Source: Lachnospiraceae bacterium
GTDB lineage: Bacteria > Bacillota > Clostridia > Lachnospirales > Lachnospiraceae
DNA: 64,000 nt
Reading direction: 5' to 3'
Assembly (NCBI GenBank): GCA_017469945.1
Contig: JAFUFI010000020.1
Coordinates: 62,001-126,000, forward strand
In this document: one piece after another, positions 40,626-49,928 of the stretch
Position numbering within the stretch: position 1 is the stretch's first letter
Layout: each line of letters opens with the position of its first letter
Program-made: the position numbers and the translations under genes
Notes under the pieces: model-generated
Database searches by the model: none
What the model was told of the DNA's origin: nothing
The model's input: the letters and a program-made list of their open reading frames with translations, nothing else

Positions 40626-43220
40626 ATGGGTAATCCTTTATACAATCTTTTCATACAGCCGCTGGAGCTCCTTATAGAGCTTATTTTCTCTGTCATGAAA
40701 TCCATAAGCGGTAACTACGGTCTGGCTATAATTATGGTCAGCGTCGTTGTAAATATACTTATTTTCCCTCTGTATAAGCGTTCGGACGCGATGCAGGAAG
40801 CGGAACATAAAAAGCAAAATGAGATGGAACCCTGGATAAAACATATCCGTAAAACCTTTAAGGGCGATGAGCGCTTTATGATGCTCCAGACCTACTATAG
40901 GCAACAGGATTACGCTCCCATCAGCGCGGTAAAGGGATCTTTTTCCCTTCTTTTACAGATTCCGTTTTTTATGGCTGCGTACCACTTTTTATCAAGCATT
41001 GATATGCAGGGCGTTTCCTTTTTATTTATCCCCAATCTCGGCGCGGCTGACCATCTTTTAAAGATCGGACCTTTCGCAATAAATCTGCTGCCTCTTATGA
41101 TGACGGGATTCAATCTTCTCTCAGCCGCCATTTACCTTAAAGGTACAAGACTCAGAGACAAGATTCAGACTGTTGTCCTTGCCCTGGCCTTTCTCGTAAT
41201 CCTTTACAGAAGCCCTTCTGCTCTTGTTTTGTATTGGACTATGAACAATTTCTTCTCACTTTTGAAGAATGTATTTATGAAGCTTATAGGGCCTTATCTT
41301 GCAAGACGCAAAAAAAAGTCCGCTTCTTCCTTAGCAGACAGTTCCTTAGAAGATAGTGTAAAAACAGATAAACGGAAAATGCGCGAAGGTACTTTTTCCT
41401 TTGTCCTTGCTGCGCTCTTCCTCACACTTATTGCGGGGCTTGTCGTACCTGCCGCCGCAGTCAGCGCTTCACCCGAAGATTTTATTTCTGTTAACCCAAC
41501 CGTTAATCCTGTACTTTTGATCTTCAACACATTTTTTATCAGTGCCGGAATCTTTATGGTCTGGGGCGGAATCATATACTTTGTCAGCAAAGAAAAGCAG
41601 AGAGCTGCCATTACCGGTGCATTTTGGTGCCTCTGCCTTCCCGCCATCGTAAACTACATGTTTTTCGGAAAGCGCCTCGGTACCATCTCTCCTCTCTTTA
41701 GATTTAATGACGGACTGGGATACGGTGCAAAGGAACTTCTTATAAGTACGGCTGTATTTATCGTACTTGTTTTGGTTTCGCTATTTGTATACATTAAAAA
41801 GAGGGCCTTTATTCGCCCCGTGCTGGCCGTTCTTGTCCTCAGCGTTCTGATACTGGGCTCTTACCAAACAGTAAAGGCACAGAGTCATATACGCGCTTTG
41901 GGAGTAACATTTAAGTCCGCTTCCGATACTGAGGATATTGAGCCCATCATTCCCCTTAGCAAAAACGGAAAAAATGTTGTTGTTATAATGCTCGACAGAG
42001 CAATTAATGACTATTTTCCTTTCGCTATAAGTGAAAAGCCCGACCTTGCAAGGGCTTTTGATGGCTTTACCTACTATCCGAACACCATATCCCACGGACT
42101 CTTTACTGTCTACGGAACTCCTCCTTTATTCGGCGGATTTGAGTACACGCCAAAGGCTATAAACGCCAGGGATACGGAGCCTCTTGTAGATAAGCAAAAC
42201 GAAGCCCTTAAAGTTATGCCCGTGCTTTTTTCGGAAAAGGGTTATACTGTAACGGTTTGCGACCCGCCCTATGCCAACTACCAGGAAATCTGTGACCTTT
42301 CGATCTACGATGATTATCCTGAGATAAATGCCTACGAAACAATGGGTAAATATATCGCTGAGGGCGAACACTACACAAAATCCGTTTCCGATACATCCAA
42401 AAGAAACTGCGTGTATTACGGAATACTCAAAATAACCCCGCCGATCCTCCAGCGTTTTATTTACAACTACGGCAATTATTATCAGATGGAGAAAAAGCAC
42501 ATTCAGGAGCCTGAATTCCTGGGTTCATACGCTGTGCTTGACAATCTAGATAAACTGACTTACATCTCAGAGGATGACAAAAACACCTTTTTAATGATGG
42601 ATAATAACACCACTCATGCACCGTGTCTTCTTCATCTTCCTGATTATACGCCTTCGGATACTCCTTCCGATGCATCGGATACACCGGCTTATTTGGAATT
42701 AAACGGGCGTGTGTGCAAACTTGATAATTCGATTCTCGTACAGCACTATCAAGTCAATATGGCCGCTTATCTGAAGCTTGCCGAATGGTTCGATTTTCTT
42801 AGGGAGAACAATCTCTATGACAACACCAGGATCATTATAGTCGCCGACCACGGCAGGGTCCTTAATCAGTTTGATGACCTGATGCTGGATGAATATGTAG
42901 ATATTGAAGGATATCATCCCCTCCTTTTATTTAAGGACTTTAACAGCACGGGCCTTACAACATCGGATGAATTTATGACAAATGCCGATGTGCCCACTCT
43001 GGCTACAGAGAATCTTATTAAAGATGCAACTAATCCTTTTACCGGCAAGCCGATAGATTCAAAGGATAAGGAGAACGGTCAGTTTATAACAACATCTCCT
43101 CACTTTGAGCTTTTAGAAAACCCGGGAAATACATTTAACACCGAAGATTCCTATTGGTATAAAGTATCTGGAAATATATTTGATAAATCAAACTGGGTAA
43201 GGATTACCGATAACAAATAA
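40626..43220 (+). CDS. YidC/Oxa1 domain fused to a sulfatase-type phosphotransferase, 864 aa
   Basis: The first 230 residues are a YidC-like insertase domain: GNYGLAIIMVSVVVNILIFPLYK, the cytoplasmic coiled loop, PISAVKGSFSLLLQIPFFMAAY and a final helix with PSALVLYWTMNNFFSLLKN. More membrane helices follow (about 260-420). The outer C-terminal part (about 445-770) is of the alkaline phosphatase/sulfatase type used by LTA synthase and phosphoethanolamine transferases: NVVVIMLDRAINDYF, MDNNTTHAP and IIIVADHGR. The usual nucleophile threonine/serine position is not obvious, since D-R-A follows the first motif. The fusion is unusual. The ATG at 40626 has GAGG seven bases upstream. Confidence 0.85.
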   Translation: MGNPLYNLFIQPLELLIELIFSVMKSISGNYGLAIIMVSVVVNILIFPLYKRSDAMQEAEHKKQNEMEPWIKHIRKTFKGDERFMMLQTYYRQQDYAPISAVKGSFSLLLQIPFFMAAYHFLSSIDMQGVSFLFIPNLGAADHLLKIGPFAINLLPLMMTGFNLLSAAIYLKGTRLRDKIQTVVLALAFLVILYRSPSALVLYWTMNNFFSLLKNVFMKLIGPYLARRKKKSASSLADSSLEDSVKTDKRKMREGTFSFVLAALFLTLIAGLVVPAAAVSASPEDFISVNPTVNPVLLIFNTFFISAGIFMVWGGIIYFVSKEKQRAAITGAFWCLCLPAIVNYMFFGKRLGTISPLFRFNDGLGYGAKELLISTAVFIVLVLVSLFVYIKKRAFIRPVLAVLVLSVLILGSYQTVKAQSHIRALGVTFKSASDTEDIEPIIPLSKNGKNVVVIMLDRAINDYFPFAISEKPDLARAFDGFTYYPNTISHGLFTVYGTPPLFGGFEYTPKAINARDTEPLVDKQNEALKVMPVLFSEKGYTVTVCDPPYANYQEICDLSIYDDYPEINAYETMGKYIAEGEHYTKSVSDTSKRNCVYYGILKITPPILQRFIYNYGNYYQMEKKHIQEPEFLGSYAVLDNLDKLTYISEDDKNTFLMMDNNTTHAPCLLHLPDYTPSDTPSDASDTPAYLELNGRVCKLDNSILVQHYQVNMAAYLKLAEWFDFLRENNLYDNTRIIIVADHGRVLNQFDDLMLDEYVDIEGYHPLLLFKDFNSTGLTTSDEFMTNADVPTLATENLIKDATNPFTGKPIDSKDKENGQFITTSPHFELLENPGNTFNTEDSYWYKVSGNIFDKSNWVRITDNK

Positions 43221-43253
43221 ATTGTTGAGCTCGAATAATCTTTAGAATATCAA

Positions 43254-43286
43254 AAAGAAGCGCCGATAAGACGCTTCTTTTATTTT
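43254..43286. terminator. Bidirectional terminator between convergent operons
   Basis: AAGAAGCG (43255-43262) pairs with CGCTTCTT (43272-43279), with T-rich sequence after it and A-rich sequence before it. It closes the envelope operon on one side and the GTPase operon on the other. Confidence 0.75.
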
Positions 43287-43320
43287 ACATATGTATTGTG
43301 AAATCCCGTTAAAGCGGTAT

Positions 43321-44259
43321 TTATGAAAAACTGATAACGGCATTCTTGGGCTCACGGCTCTTTTCAACGCTGATAGCGTGCAGGACAGGCCCTTCGCCTT
43401 TGTAATCCTCAAAATACTCTTTGGTAAGGTTTGCTGTTACAACAACCCAATCCTTGTCCTTAAGCGAATCTGTTCCCTCGTACTTACATGCATAGCCTAA
43501 AAATACCATATCGTCGGCACAGCAGGTCATAGCCATACGTCCGGGCACAAAGTATCCCTTAGGGAAATTGTCCGGTACCATAACCATAGCCTGCATTACA
43601 AGTCTCTTTCCGAAATACCTTTCGGGGTGATCCATACAGTCAAGATACCAGATGCCGTATGTGTTCTCATCTAGTACTATCTCTTCGGCATTTAAATCGT
43701 AAGGAAGGTCTTCCTCAAAGATCTCGTCAATCTCACCGTTTGAATCCTCAAAGACAACGTCAGCCTTCTGGTTAACGGCCTTGATATTTCTTCTGAGGGT
43801 GGGAAGTTCGTCTCTCACACTGTCGCATCTGTTAAAGATGATCATTTCGGATTTTCTGATCATCTCGGCAAGAAGGGAACGCATATTGGTGTAGAACATC
43901 TGGAATGTACTTCCGTCGATGATTGTAATCTGCTGTTCTATCTTCCAGTTCCAGGGGAGCTTGCAATTCTTGTAATTCCACATTCCGTTCCACTCGATAA
44001 TGATTCTGTCGGGCTTAACTCTTCTCTCGATTCCGGAGAGGGTGGAGGTTGTGAAATCCTCTTCACTATCAATTACAACAAGCTCGGTATTGGCCTGCTT
44101 TAAGAGCTCCGGGTCATATTCCACTTCTCCCTCTTCGCAAACAAGTAAAAGTGTTTTTCCCTTTATCTTGAAATAGGGCTGTGCAATCGTAAAAGTTATA
44201 AACTCAGATTTTCCGGCTTCCAAAAAACCGTTGATCATATATACTGATTGGTTCTTCAT
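43321..44259 (-). CDS. CobW-like P-loop protein with a DUF1980-like C-terminal domain, 312 aa
   Basis: The N-terminal part has a P-loop (INGFLEAGKSEF) and the overall order of a CobW GTPase. However, the EPSG motif is replaced by IEWNGMW, and FNRCD stands where NKxD is usual. The C-terminal part (about 215-312) resembles the TIGR03943/DUF1980 proteins, with ERYFGKRLVMQAMVMV, MAMTCCADDMVFLGYACKYEG and DWVVVTANL. Those proteins normally accompany a membrane permease linked to zinc. This joining of GTPase and DUF1980-like domain suggests a metal-handling protein. The start was set by GGAG eight bases upstream. It follows the His-rich GTPase gene directly. Confidence 0.78.
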   Translation of the reverse strand: MKNQSVYMINGFLEAGKSEFITFTIAQPYFKIKGKTLLLVCEEGEVEYDPELLKQANTELVVIDSEEDFTTSTLSGIERRVKPDRIIIEWNGMWNYKNCKLPWNWKIEQQITIIDGSTFQMFYTNMRSLLAEMIRKSEMIIFNRCDSVRDELPTLRRNIKAVNQKADVVFEDSNGEIDEIFEEDLPYDLNAEEIVLDENTYGIWYLDCMDHPERYFGKRLVMQAMVMVPDNFPKGYFVPGRMAMTCCADDMVFLGYACKYEGTDSLKDKDWVVVTANLTKEYFEDYKGEGPVLHAISVEKSREPKNAVISFS

Positions 44260-44276
44260 TCTTAAATCTCCAAGCA

Positions 44277-45524
44277 TTACGCGAATAATTCCTTAAGCTT
44301 ATCTTCCTTAAGTTCAGCTCCGATTACGCAGATCTTACCTGTAACCTGAGGTTTTCCGCTGCGAACATCGCTCTCTTCGGGAACGTAATCATAGTAGATC
44401 CATGTTCCGTCCTCAGCGGGAACCATTCCCTTTGCACGAAGAATCTGTCCGTACTCGCCGGAGTCAAGTGCATTAAGGATCTCGCTGATCTTTTCCTGAG
44501 TGTACTTCTTGGGGGATTCCATTCCCCAGCTTGTAAATACCTCGTCAGCGTGATGATGATGGTGAGGGTGATGGTGATGGTGCTCATGCTCGTCTTCGTC
44601 ATCATCGTCGTCATCATGGTGATGATGGTGGCAGCAACACTCCTCATCGTCATCATCATCGTCGTGATGATGGTGGTGATGCTCGTGCTCATCTTCGTCG
44701 TCATCGTCATCGTGGTGATGGTGATGATGCTCATGCTCATCTTCATCATCGTCATCGTCGTGGTGATGGTGGTGGCAGCACTCCTCGTCTTCGTCATCAT
44801 CATCGTCATCGTGGTGGTGTCCACAGCTGCAAACTCCGTTTTCATCGTATTCGTGATGATGATGGTGATGATGCTCGGGTTCAGCCTTAGCCTTCTCCAT
44901 CATCTCAGCAAGAAGATCGTCAATCTTATCAGCGCCTTCGATGGTAGCAAGGATGTCCTTTCCGTCAAGCTCCTCGATAGGAGTGGTGATGATAGTAGCC
45001 TGAGTATTGTGCTCACGGATAAGAGCAACCGCCTCAGCGATCTTTTCTGCAGAAGCCTTATCGGTACGGCTTAAGATGATTGTTCCTGCGTAAGCTATCT
45101 GGTTGATAAAGAACTCACCGAAGTTCTTGATATACATTTTTGCCTTTGTTGCATCAACTACTGCTACAGCGCTGTTGATCTCAACATCAAGATCTCTGGC
45201 AGTCTTCTCGATTGCCTTTAAAACATCGGAAAGCTTACCTACTCCCGAGGGCTCGATAAGGATTCTTTCGGGTGCATAAGTAGAAATAACCTCCTTAAGA
45301 GAGGTTCCGAAGTCACCCACAAGCGAACAGCAGATACATCCGGAGTTCATCTCCTTGATCTCGATACCGGACTCCTGTAAGAAGCCTCCGTCAATTCCTA
45401 TCTCACCGAATTCATTCTCAATAAGTACAGTCTTGCTTCCGTTAAGAGCGTCGGCAAGAAGCTTTTTAATAAGTGTGGTTTTACCTGCTCCGAGGAAACC
45501 TGATACAACGTCAATCTTAGTCAT
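44277..45524 (-). CDS. CobW-family GTPase with a 108-residue His/Asp repeat
   Basis: This is a COG0523 GTPase, a family of metal chaperones (zinc, cobalt or others). SGFLGAGKTT, ENEFGEIGID, the metal-binding SGCICCS, ILIEPSG and LSRTDKA are in the expected order in the first 200 residues. Residues 218-325 are a low-complexity block of about five repeats. Runs of five to seven H alternate with runs of five to six D, and CC or CCC pairs and CSCG are interspersed. This is an exceptionally large metal-binding segment. The CobW_C domain follows (326-415). It is probably a zinc store and delivery GTPase, acting with the protein encoded downstream. Confidence 0.92.
   Translation of the reverse strand: MTKIDVVSGFLGAGKTTLIKKLLADALNGSKTVLIENEFGEIGIDGGFLQESGIEIKEMNSGCICCSLVGDFGTSLKEVISTYAPERILIEPSGVGKLSDVLKAIEKTARDLDVEINSAVAVVDATKAKMYIKNFGEFFINQIAYAGTIILSRTDKASAEKIAEAVALIREHNTQATIITTPIEELDGKDILATIEGADKIDDLLAEMMEKAKAEPEHHHHHHHEYDENGVCSCGHHHDDDDDDEDEECCHHHHHDDDDDEDEHEHHHHHHDDDDDEDEHEHHHHHHDDDDDDEECCCHHHHHDDDDDDEDEHEHHHHHPHHHHHADEVFTSWGMESPKKYTQEKISEILNALDSGEYGQILRAKGMVPAEDGTWIYYDYVPEESDVRSGKPQVTGKICVIGAELKEDKLKELFA
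44550..44873 (-). repeat. Tandem repeat coding for the His/Asp metal-binding block
   Basis: The DNA is made almost only of CAY and GAY codons, with imperfect units of about 48-66 bases. Such a sequence can expand or shrink by slippage, so its length is likely to vary between strains. Confidence 0.8.
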
Positions 45525-45665
45525 TTAAATCGCCTCTTTCTTTAAAACGTGCCGCCTTAGCTTAGTTAGCGGCATCAAACTATTTTTAGTCCCATTTGAT
45601 GAATATTTTACCACTCTTTTACCCTTTTGGCTATTAAATAACTATAAACTAAAAAATAACTATAA
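45525..45665 (-). other. Leader of the GTPase operon
   Basis: A hairpin TGCCGC/GCGGCA lies near 45549-45574, about 25-50 bases before the start codon. The rest is A/T rich, with a doubled ATAACTATAAACTAAAAAA word at about 45646-45680. No clear metal-repressor box was found. Confidence 0.35.
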
Positions 45666-45668
45666 ACT

Positions 45669-45700
45669 AAAAAAAACGCCCCGCGGTTTCCCACGGGGCG
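45669..45700 (-). terminator. Terminator of the RNase P RNA gene
   Basis: CGCCCCG (45677-45683) and CGGGGCG (45694-45700) form a GC-rich stem, followed on the minus strand by eight T residues. Confidence 0.9.
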
Positions 45701-46053
45701 CTCGGCAGAACTGTAAGCCGGGTTATGTCCAAGAGCCGAGGCTCTCTGGGTGATCATCTATCTAGTACGACCGTTGCCGGCCGCATCAAGCGATCTACCT
45801 GAAGGATGGGCGGGCAGCCCTTAGCCCTTCTGCTTGATCTTGCTTCGAATGGAGTTTACACGGCCTGTATGTTACCACACAGCCGGTGGTCTCTTACACC
45901 ACCTTTTCACCCTTGCCTATTGCTATAGGCGGTTATTTTCTGTTGCACTGGTCTGGGAGTCACCTCCACCGGACGTTATCCGGCATCCTGCCCTGCGAAG
46001 CCCGGACTTTCCTCACCTGTCTTGCGACAGCCGCGATCACCTGTTCTGCGTAC
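45698..46053 (-). ncRNA. rnpB: RNase P RNA
   Basis: This is the catalytic RNA that trims tRNA precursors. On the minus strand the universal 5' core GAGGAAAGTCCGGGCT is near 46015, and the second core AGGGTGAAAAGGTGGTGTAAG follows near 45910. The 3' core CATAACCCGGCTTACAG is near 45725. The two ends (ACGCAGAACAGG and the GTTCTGC region) pair as helix P1/P4 parts. At about 355 bases with these helices, it fits the ancestral type A. A strong terminator follows directly. Confidence 0.93.
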
Positions 46054-46140
46054 AATCAATTATTATAATTACCTGACTTTAAAATTGTCAAGGCGAAGTC
46101 ATTACCGTTATATATTTGATTCAAATCAGGTCAAGCAAAC

Positions 46141-48231
46141 CTATGACTTTTTGTTCTTAACGATTATATGTGTGATAGCTACCGCAGCGCCTGCGCAGAT
46201 AGCTACTATTCCAAGAATAAGGACTACTACAGGCCACGATCCGAAAGAAGCTTTTTCTGCGGCAGATGTTTCTTCAGTCTCTTCGCTTTCTGAAGGCTCT
46301 GTCTGCGCCTCCGGCTTTTCCTCCAACGCCTCTTCACTGCTTACCGGCTCTTCCTTTTCGGAAGACTCTTCTTTCACATCCTCTTTTTCATCTTTGGATG
46401 TATCTTCTTTAACCGTCTCGTCTGCCTTGGCATCCTCCTTTTCACCCGCATTTAAAACAGGCTCCGGTGAATTCCCGGCATGCTTTCCGAGGCTGATTCC
46501 GTTTGCACCTAAAGCAACTTTATGGTCAAGGCTTATAAACTTACCGTCCTTTGTCTGCCAGAGAACGGGTTTGACAAGAGCATACTTTTCCTCATCCCAT
46601 GTCTTGAAATCATCTTTTACAAGACCGCCGGTATCTCCGGAATTGGCATTAAAGCACCAGAAAGTGTGATGGATATTTTCCTTTCCGATAAGGTCTCTGA
46701 TATACTCCATCCACTTAAGGTTATTTCCCTGCATAAAGCCGCCCCACTCGCCTATAAGGATCGGGGCAATACCGTCTTCTTTGATATACAGCCAGTAGGG
46801 ATGCCATACATCCTTATAGAGGGAATCGTACGTAAAGTCTCCCTTAAACCAGGGCTGTTCATATACAAGGGGGCCATAATCATGGGGTGAATAAACAATC
46901 TGTTTATTACGCTCCTTATCGCCGAAATCGATAGGATAATCCTTTACGGCCATAAGGTTTCCGCCCCACCAGGTATTGTAGTAGCTTCCCTCGTCGGTCT
47001 TGGTAAAATTGTTGCTCTTTAGATCCGTGGGATAAATCTGGATTCCCTCGATTACAATAAGCGCATGGGGATTGATGTCAAGAATGGCATTTCCGGCTTT
47101 TTCCGCAACCCTCTTCCAGTTGTTCTTGTCATCGGAATCGTTCCAGATGGCATGGGGCGTTTCGCTCGCCTTTCCGTGGGGCTCGTTCTTAAGATCGTAA
47201 GCAACCAGCGTATCAAAATTTTTGTATCTGTCAGCCAGCCATTTAAGACTTTCAATATACTGATCCTCGGAAATCTTATCCGTATACCAGACAGGGTGGT
47301 TATGGCCGGATGCATCGGTATTTGCCGAATGAATATCAACCATCACCTTGATTCCGTACTTTTCGCAAAGAGTCAGTACATAGTCAAATATCTCAAGAGA
47401 ATTAAGCGAATTAAGATTGGCGTTATAAGCGTGATTGTAATTTGCCGTCGGATACTCTCCTTTTTTCCACTGAAGGAGAAGCTCCGCAGACATGGGCACT
47501 CTTAGTAAGTTGAATCCATGGTCTGCGATGGCTTTGAGAGAAGAATCAAGTTCTGCATTCCAGAGGCCGTCAAAAAGGTTTGTACCGGTATTATAGCCGA
47601 ACCAGTTTACTCCCGTAAGCCAAACCACATTGCCGTTCATATCGACGATTTTCTCACCATCGGTTGTAAGCCAGTCATCTCCCGCTGTACCGTAGGTACT
47701 AACCGCCGGTGATTTGAAATCCGGTCTTTCTTCAGACTGCGCGCCGCCTCCGCCGTTTCCGGAATTATTGTTGTTGTTATTGTTATCCACGCTGTTAACG
47801 GGAGCAGTGTATGTTCCCGAGCCTTTTACGCTTTCAACCTTTGCGGAGTTAAGATTTGATCCTTCAACCTGGATGCCAACATTTGAATTAAAGCCCCAGC
47901 TGTTTGCTCCGTCGGCTCTTACTACAGCCGTAACCTTTTTCCCGTTTACGGTATAGGAATCAAATCCCCAGCCGGAAGCGGATGTCACATCGCCGTCAAA
48001 GCTAACAACCACGGTAATTGTCATATAACCGTCACAGCCGGAAAGATCAAAGCTTATCTGTCCTCCCGCCCCCCAGGCATTTACCGATTCGTTCGAGGCC
48101 TTCGGATTCTCCGCAGCATTTGCGGAAAGTCCAAATACGCCCGTTCCGGTAAAGAATAAAAGAATCGCAAGACAAAACGGAACAAATTTTTGAAACATAT
48201 CTTTAGAAATCATTTTTCTCAGACAGTACAT
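46141..48231 (-). CDS. Membrane-anchored GH5 endoglucanase, 696 aa
   Basis: After a signal peptide comes a small beta domain (about 40-145: GGQISFDLSGCDGYMTITVVVSF) that looks like a carbohydrate-binding module, then an asparagine/glycine linker. The GH5 catalytic domain follows (about 175-540). LLRVPMSAELLLQ, the acid/base glutamate in DLKNEPHG and the nucleophile in LIGEWGG are present. A long E/S/K-rich spacer then leads to a single membrane helix and a KNKKS tail. The enzyme should be held at the cell surface to cut cellulose or related beta-glucans. The start has AGGAG six bases upstream. Confidence 0.93.
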   Translation of the reverse strand: MYCLRKMISKDMFQKFVPFCLAILLFFTGTGVFGLSANAAENPKASNESVNAWGAGGQISFDLSGCDGYMTITVVVSFDGDVTSASGWGFDSYTVNGKKVTAVVRADGANSWGFNSNVGIQVEGSNLNSAKVESVKGSGTYTAPVNSVDNNNNNNNSGNGGGGAQSEERPDFKSPAVSTYGTAGDDWLTTDGEKIVDMNGNVVWLTGVNWFGYNTGTNLFDGLWNAELDSSLKAIADHGFNLLRVPMSAELLLQWKKGEYPTANYNHAYNANLNSLNSLEIFDYVLTLCEKYGIKVMVDIHSANTDASGHNHPVWYTDKISEDQYIESLKWLADRYKNFDTLVAYDLKNEPHGKASETPHAIWNDSDDKNNWKRVAEKAGNAILDINPHALIVIEGIQIYPTDLKSNNFTKTDEGSYYNTWWGGNLMAVKDYPIDFGDKERNKQIVYSPHDYGPLVYEQPWFKGDFTYDSLYKDVWHPYWLYIKEDGIAPILIGEWGGFMQGNNLKWMEYIRDLIGKENIHHTFWCFNANSGDTGGLVKDDFKTWDEEKYALVKPVLWQTKDGKFISLDHKVALGANGISLGKHAGNSPEPVLNAGEKEDAKADETVKEDTSKDEKEDVKEESSEKEEPVSSEEALEEKPEAQTEPSESEETEETSAAEKASFGSWPVVVLILGIVAICAGAAVAITHIIVKNKKS

Positions 48232-48262
48232 CTCTCGCTCCTTATTTTCAAACGACTTAAGA

Positions 48263-49918
48263 TCAAACTCTGAAGCAGCTTCCGCCCACAAACTCTCTGC
48301 AGATTGAGTTGTTCGGCAAGAATTCACTGGGCACGCTTAAGAAATAGTCCAGGAATTTCAGAAGCCTTTTGGCCTCGTAATATGCGGGAGCACCCTTTTC
48401 TATCTGGAAAAGGAGCGGCTCTGCGAAAGGCTTTAAGCAGGCGAGCTCATAGATAAGAACCGAATTGAACATCGCATCCGCTTCCTCCTGGAAGGGGAAG
48501 ATATTCTCCTCTTCTCCGCGGCGTACTGAAGGCCACATTCCGATTGTTCTTGCGGCATCCGCTCCGCGGGTTCTCGCGTCACGAACCATTCTTCTAAGAA
48601 GTCTTGCGTCCGTGGTAGGGATACGGTTATGTTCATCAATATTGATGGACGTAAGGGCGCTGATATAGATTTTGAACTTGCTCTCATCGGGAAGCGCGTA
48701 GCTCATCTTGGGATTGAGCCCGTGAATTCCCTCAATAACAAGTACATCTTCAGGTCCTAACTGCAAGTATCTTCCGTTGTACTCTCTGCGGCCGATCTTG
48801 AAGTTAAAGTCGGGCATTTCAACCCTCTCTCCCGCAAGGAGCTTAGTCATATCCTCATTAAACTTCTTTGTATCTATCGCCTCGATGCACTCGAAATTAT
48901 AATTTCCGTTTTCATCGAGAGGGGTATCTTCGCGGTTTACAAAATAATCATCTACAGCGATCGGATGAGGGGTAAGTCCCAAAGTACGGAGCTGGATGGA
49001 AAGTCTGTGTGAAAAGCTGGTCTTTCCGGATGAAGAAGGTCCCGCGATCATAACAAACTTAACACCGCCGCGGTCAACGATCTCCCTGGCAATCTCGCTT
49101 ATTCTCCTCTCCTGTTCAGCCTCCTGAACAAGGATAAGATCATTCATCTGATTCTTGCAGATCCAGCTGTTAAGGTCACCGACATTTTCGATACCTACCT
49201 GGCTGTACCATTTTGCTGTCTCCATGAAGGTATCGTAAAGCTTTCTTCTCTCTTCAAAAGGTTTAACCTCGGTAGGATTATTTTTTGAAGGAAGTATCAG
49301 CATAAATCCTTCGCCGTAGCTTATAAAATCAAAATATTTAACGTAGGATACATTCGGAAGCATGTATCCGTAGTAATAATCGTAATATCCGTCTATCTCG
49401 TACACATTGACCTGTGATGTGCGGCGGAATCTGAAAAGTTCGTTTTTATCGGTCATTCCGTGGCGTTCAAATAGATCCATGGCCTCGTCAAGGGGATAGG
49501 TTGCCTTATACACGGGAGTTCCGTAGCTGACAAGTTCAAGCATCCTCTTTTTGATATCGGCAGCGGCTTTCTCGCTTACCGTAACGCCCTCTCCGGCGCG
49601 TATAAAGATGCCGTTTGCGATGGTAAAATCTACTCTTGAGGTATTTGCGGCTTTTTCGCCGAAAACATCATAAATCGCTTTTATCGCAAGCATTGTGGCT
49701 GTTCTTGTATATGTAAGATGTCCCACATCATCTTTGAATGTGAAAAATCCGACTTCACCGTTTTTATTGACTCTCTTGAAAAGCTCCCTGATCTTTCCGT
49801 TGATTGAGACTGCAGCGATAGGCGAATCAAACTTATCCTGCACCATTGCGGCAACATCTTCCCATGTTGTGCCTTTCTCAACCTCGATTTCCTTACCCAT
49901 TACTTTTAATCTGTACAT
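48263..49918 (-). CDS. Uridine-kinase-like nucleoside kinase with TGS-type N-terminus
   Basis: The N-terminal 60 residues resemble a TGS domain (VMGKEIEVEKGTTWEDVAAMV). The next 200 look like the threonyl-tRNA-synthetase second domain. The C-terminal half is a phosphoribulokinase/uridine kinase fold with P-loop AGPSSSGKTSF near residue 295, PIAVDDYF and VLVIEGIHGLNP. This layout, about 550 aa, is common in Clostridia and annotated as nucleoside kinase. The start MYRLKVMGK has AGGAGG seven bases upstream; the longer frame overlaps trmK. It lies directly behind trmK on the same strand. Confidence 0.9.
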   Translation of the reverse strand: MYRLKVMGKEIEVEKGTTWEDVAAMVQDKFDSPIAAVSINGKIRELFKRVNKNGEVGFFTFKDDVGHLTYTRTATMLAIKAIYDVFGEKAANTSRVDFTIANGIFIRAGEGVTVSEKAAADIKKRMLELVSYGTPVYKATYPLDEAMDLFERHGMTDKNELFRFRRTSQVNVYEIDGYYDYYYGYMLPNVSYVKYFDFISYGEGFMLILPSKNNPTEVKPFEERRKLYDTFMETAKWYSQVGIENVGDLNSWICKNQMNDLILVQEAEQERRISEIAREIVDRGGVKFVMIAGPSSSGKTSFSHRLSIQLRTLGLTPHPIAVDDYFVNREDTPLDENGNYNFECIEAIDTKKFNEDMTKLLAGERVEMPDFNFKIGRREYNGRYLQLGPEDVLVIEGIHGLNPKMSYALPDESKFKIYISALTSINIDEHNRIPTTDARLLRRMVRDARTRGADAARTIGMWPSVRRGEEENIFPFQEEADAMFNSVLIYELACLKPFAEPLLFQIEKGAPAYYEAKRLLKFLDYFLSVPSEFLPNNSICREFVGGSCFRV

Positions 49919-49928
49919 AAAACACCTC

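Noticed and set aside
44324..45074. Long frames on both strands across the His/Asp repeat
   Set aside because: They are by-products of the repeated CAY/GAY codons and give low-complexity M/V/T chains.
43321..45524. A direct role of the CobW-like genes in B12 synthesis
   Set aside because: The family name is historical. No corrin genes are nearby, and the His-rich region and DUF1980-like partner point to zinc or a similar metal.
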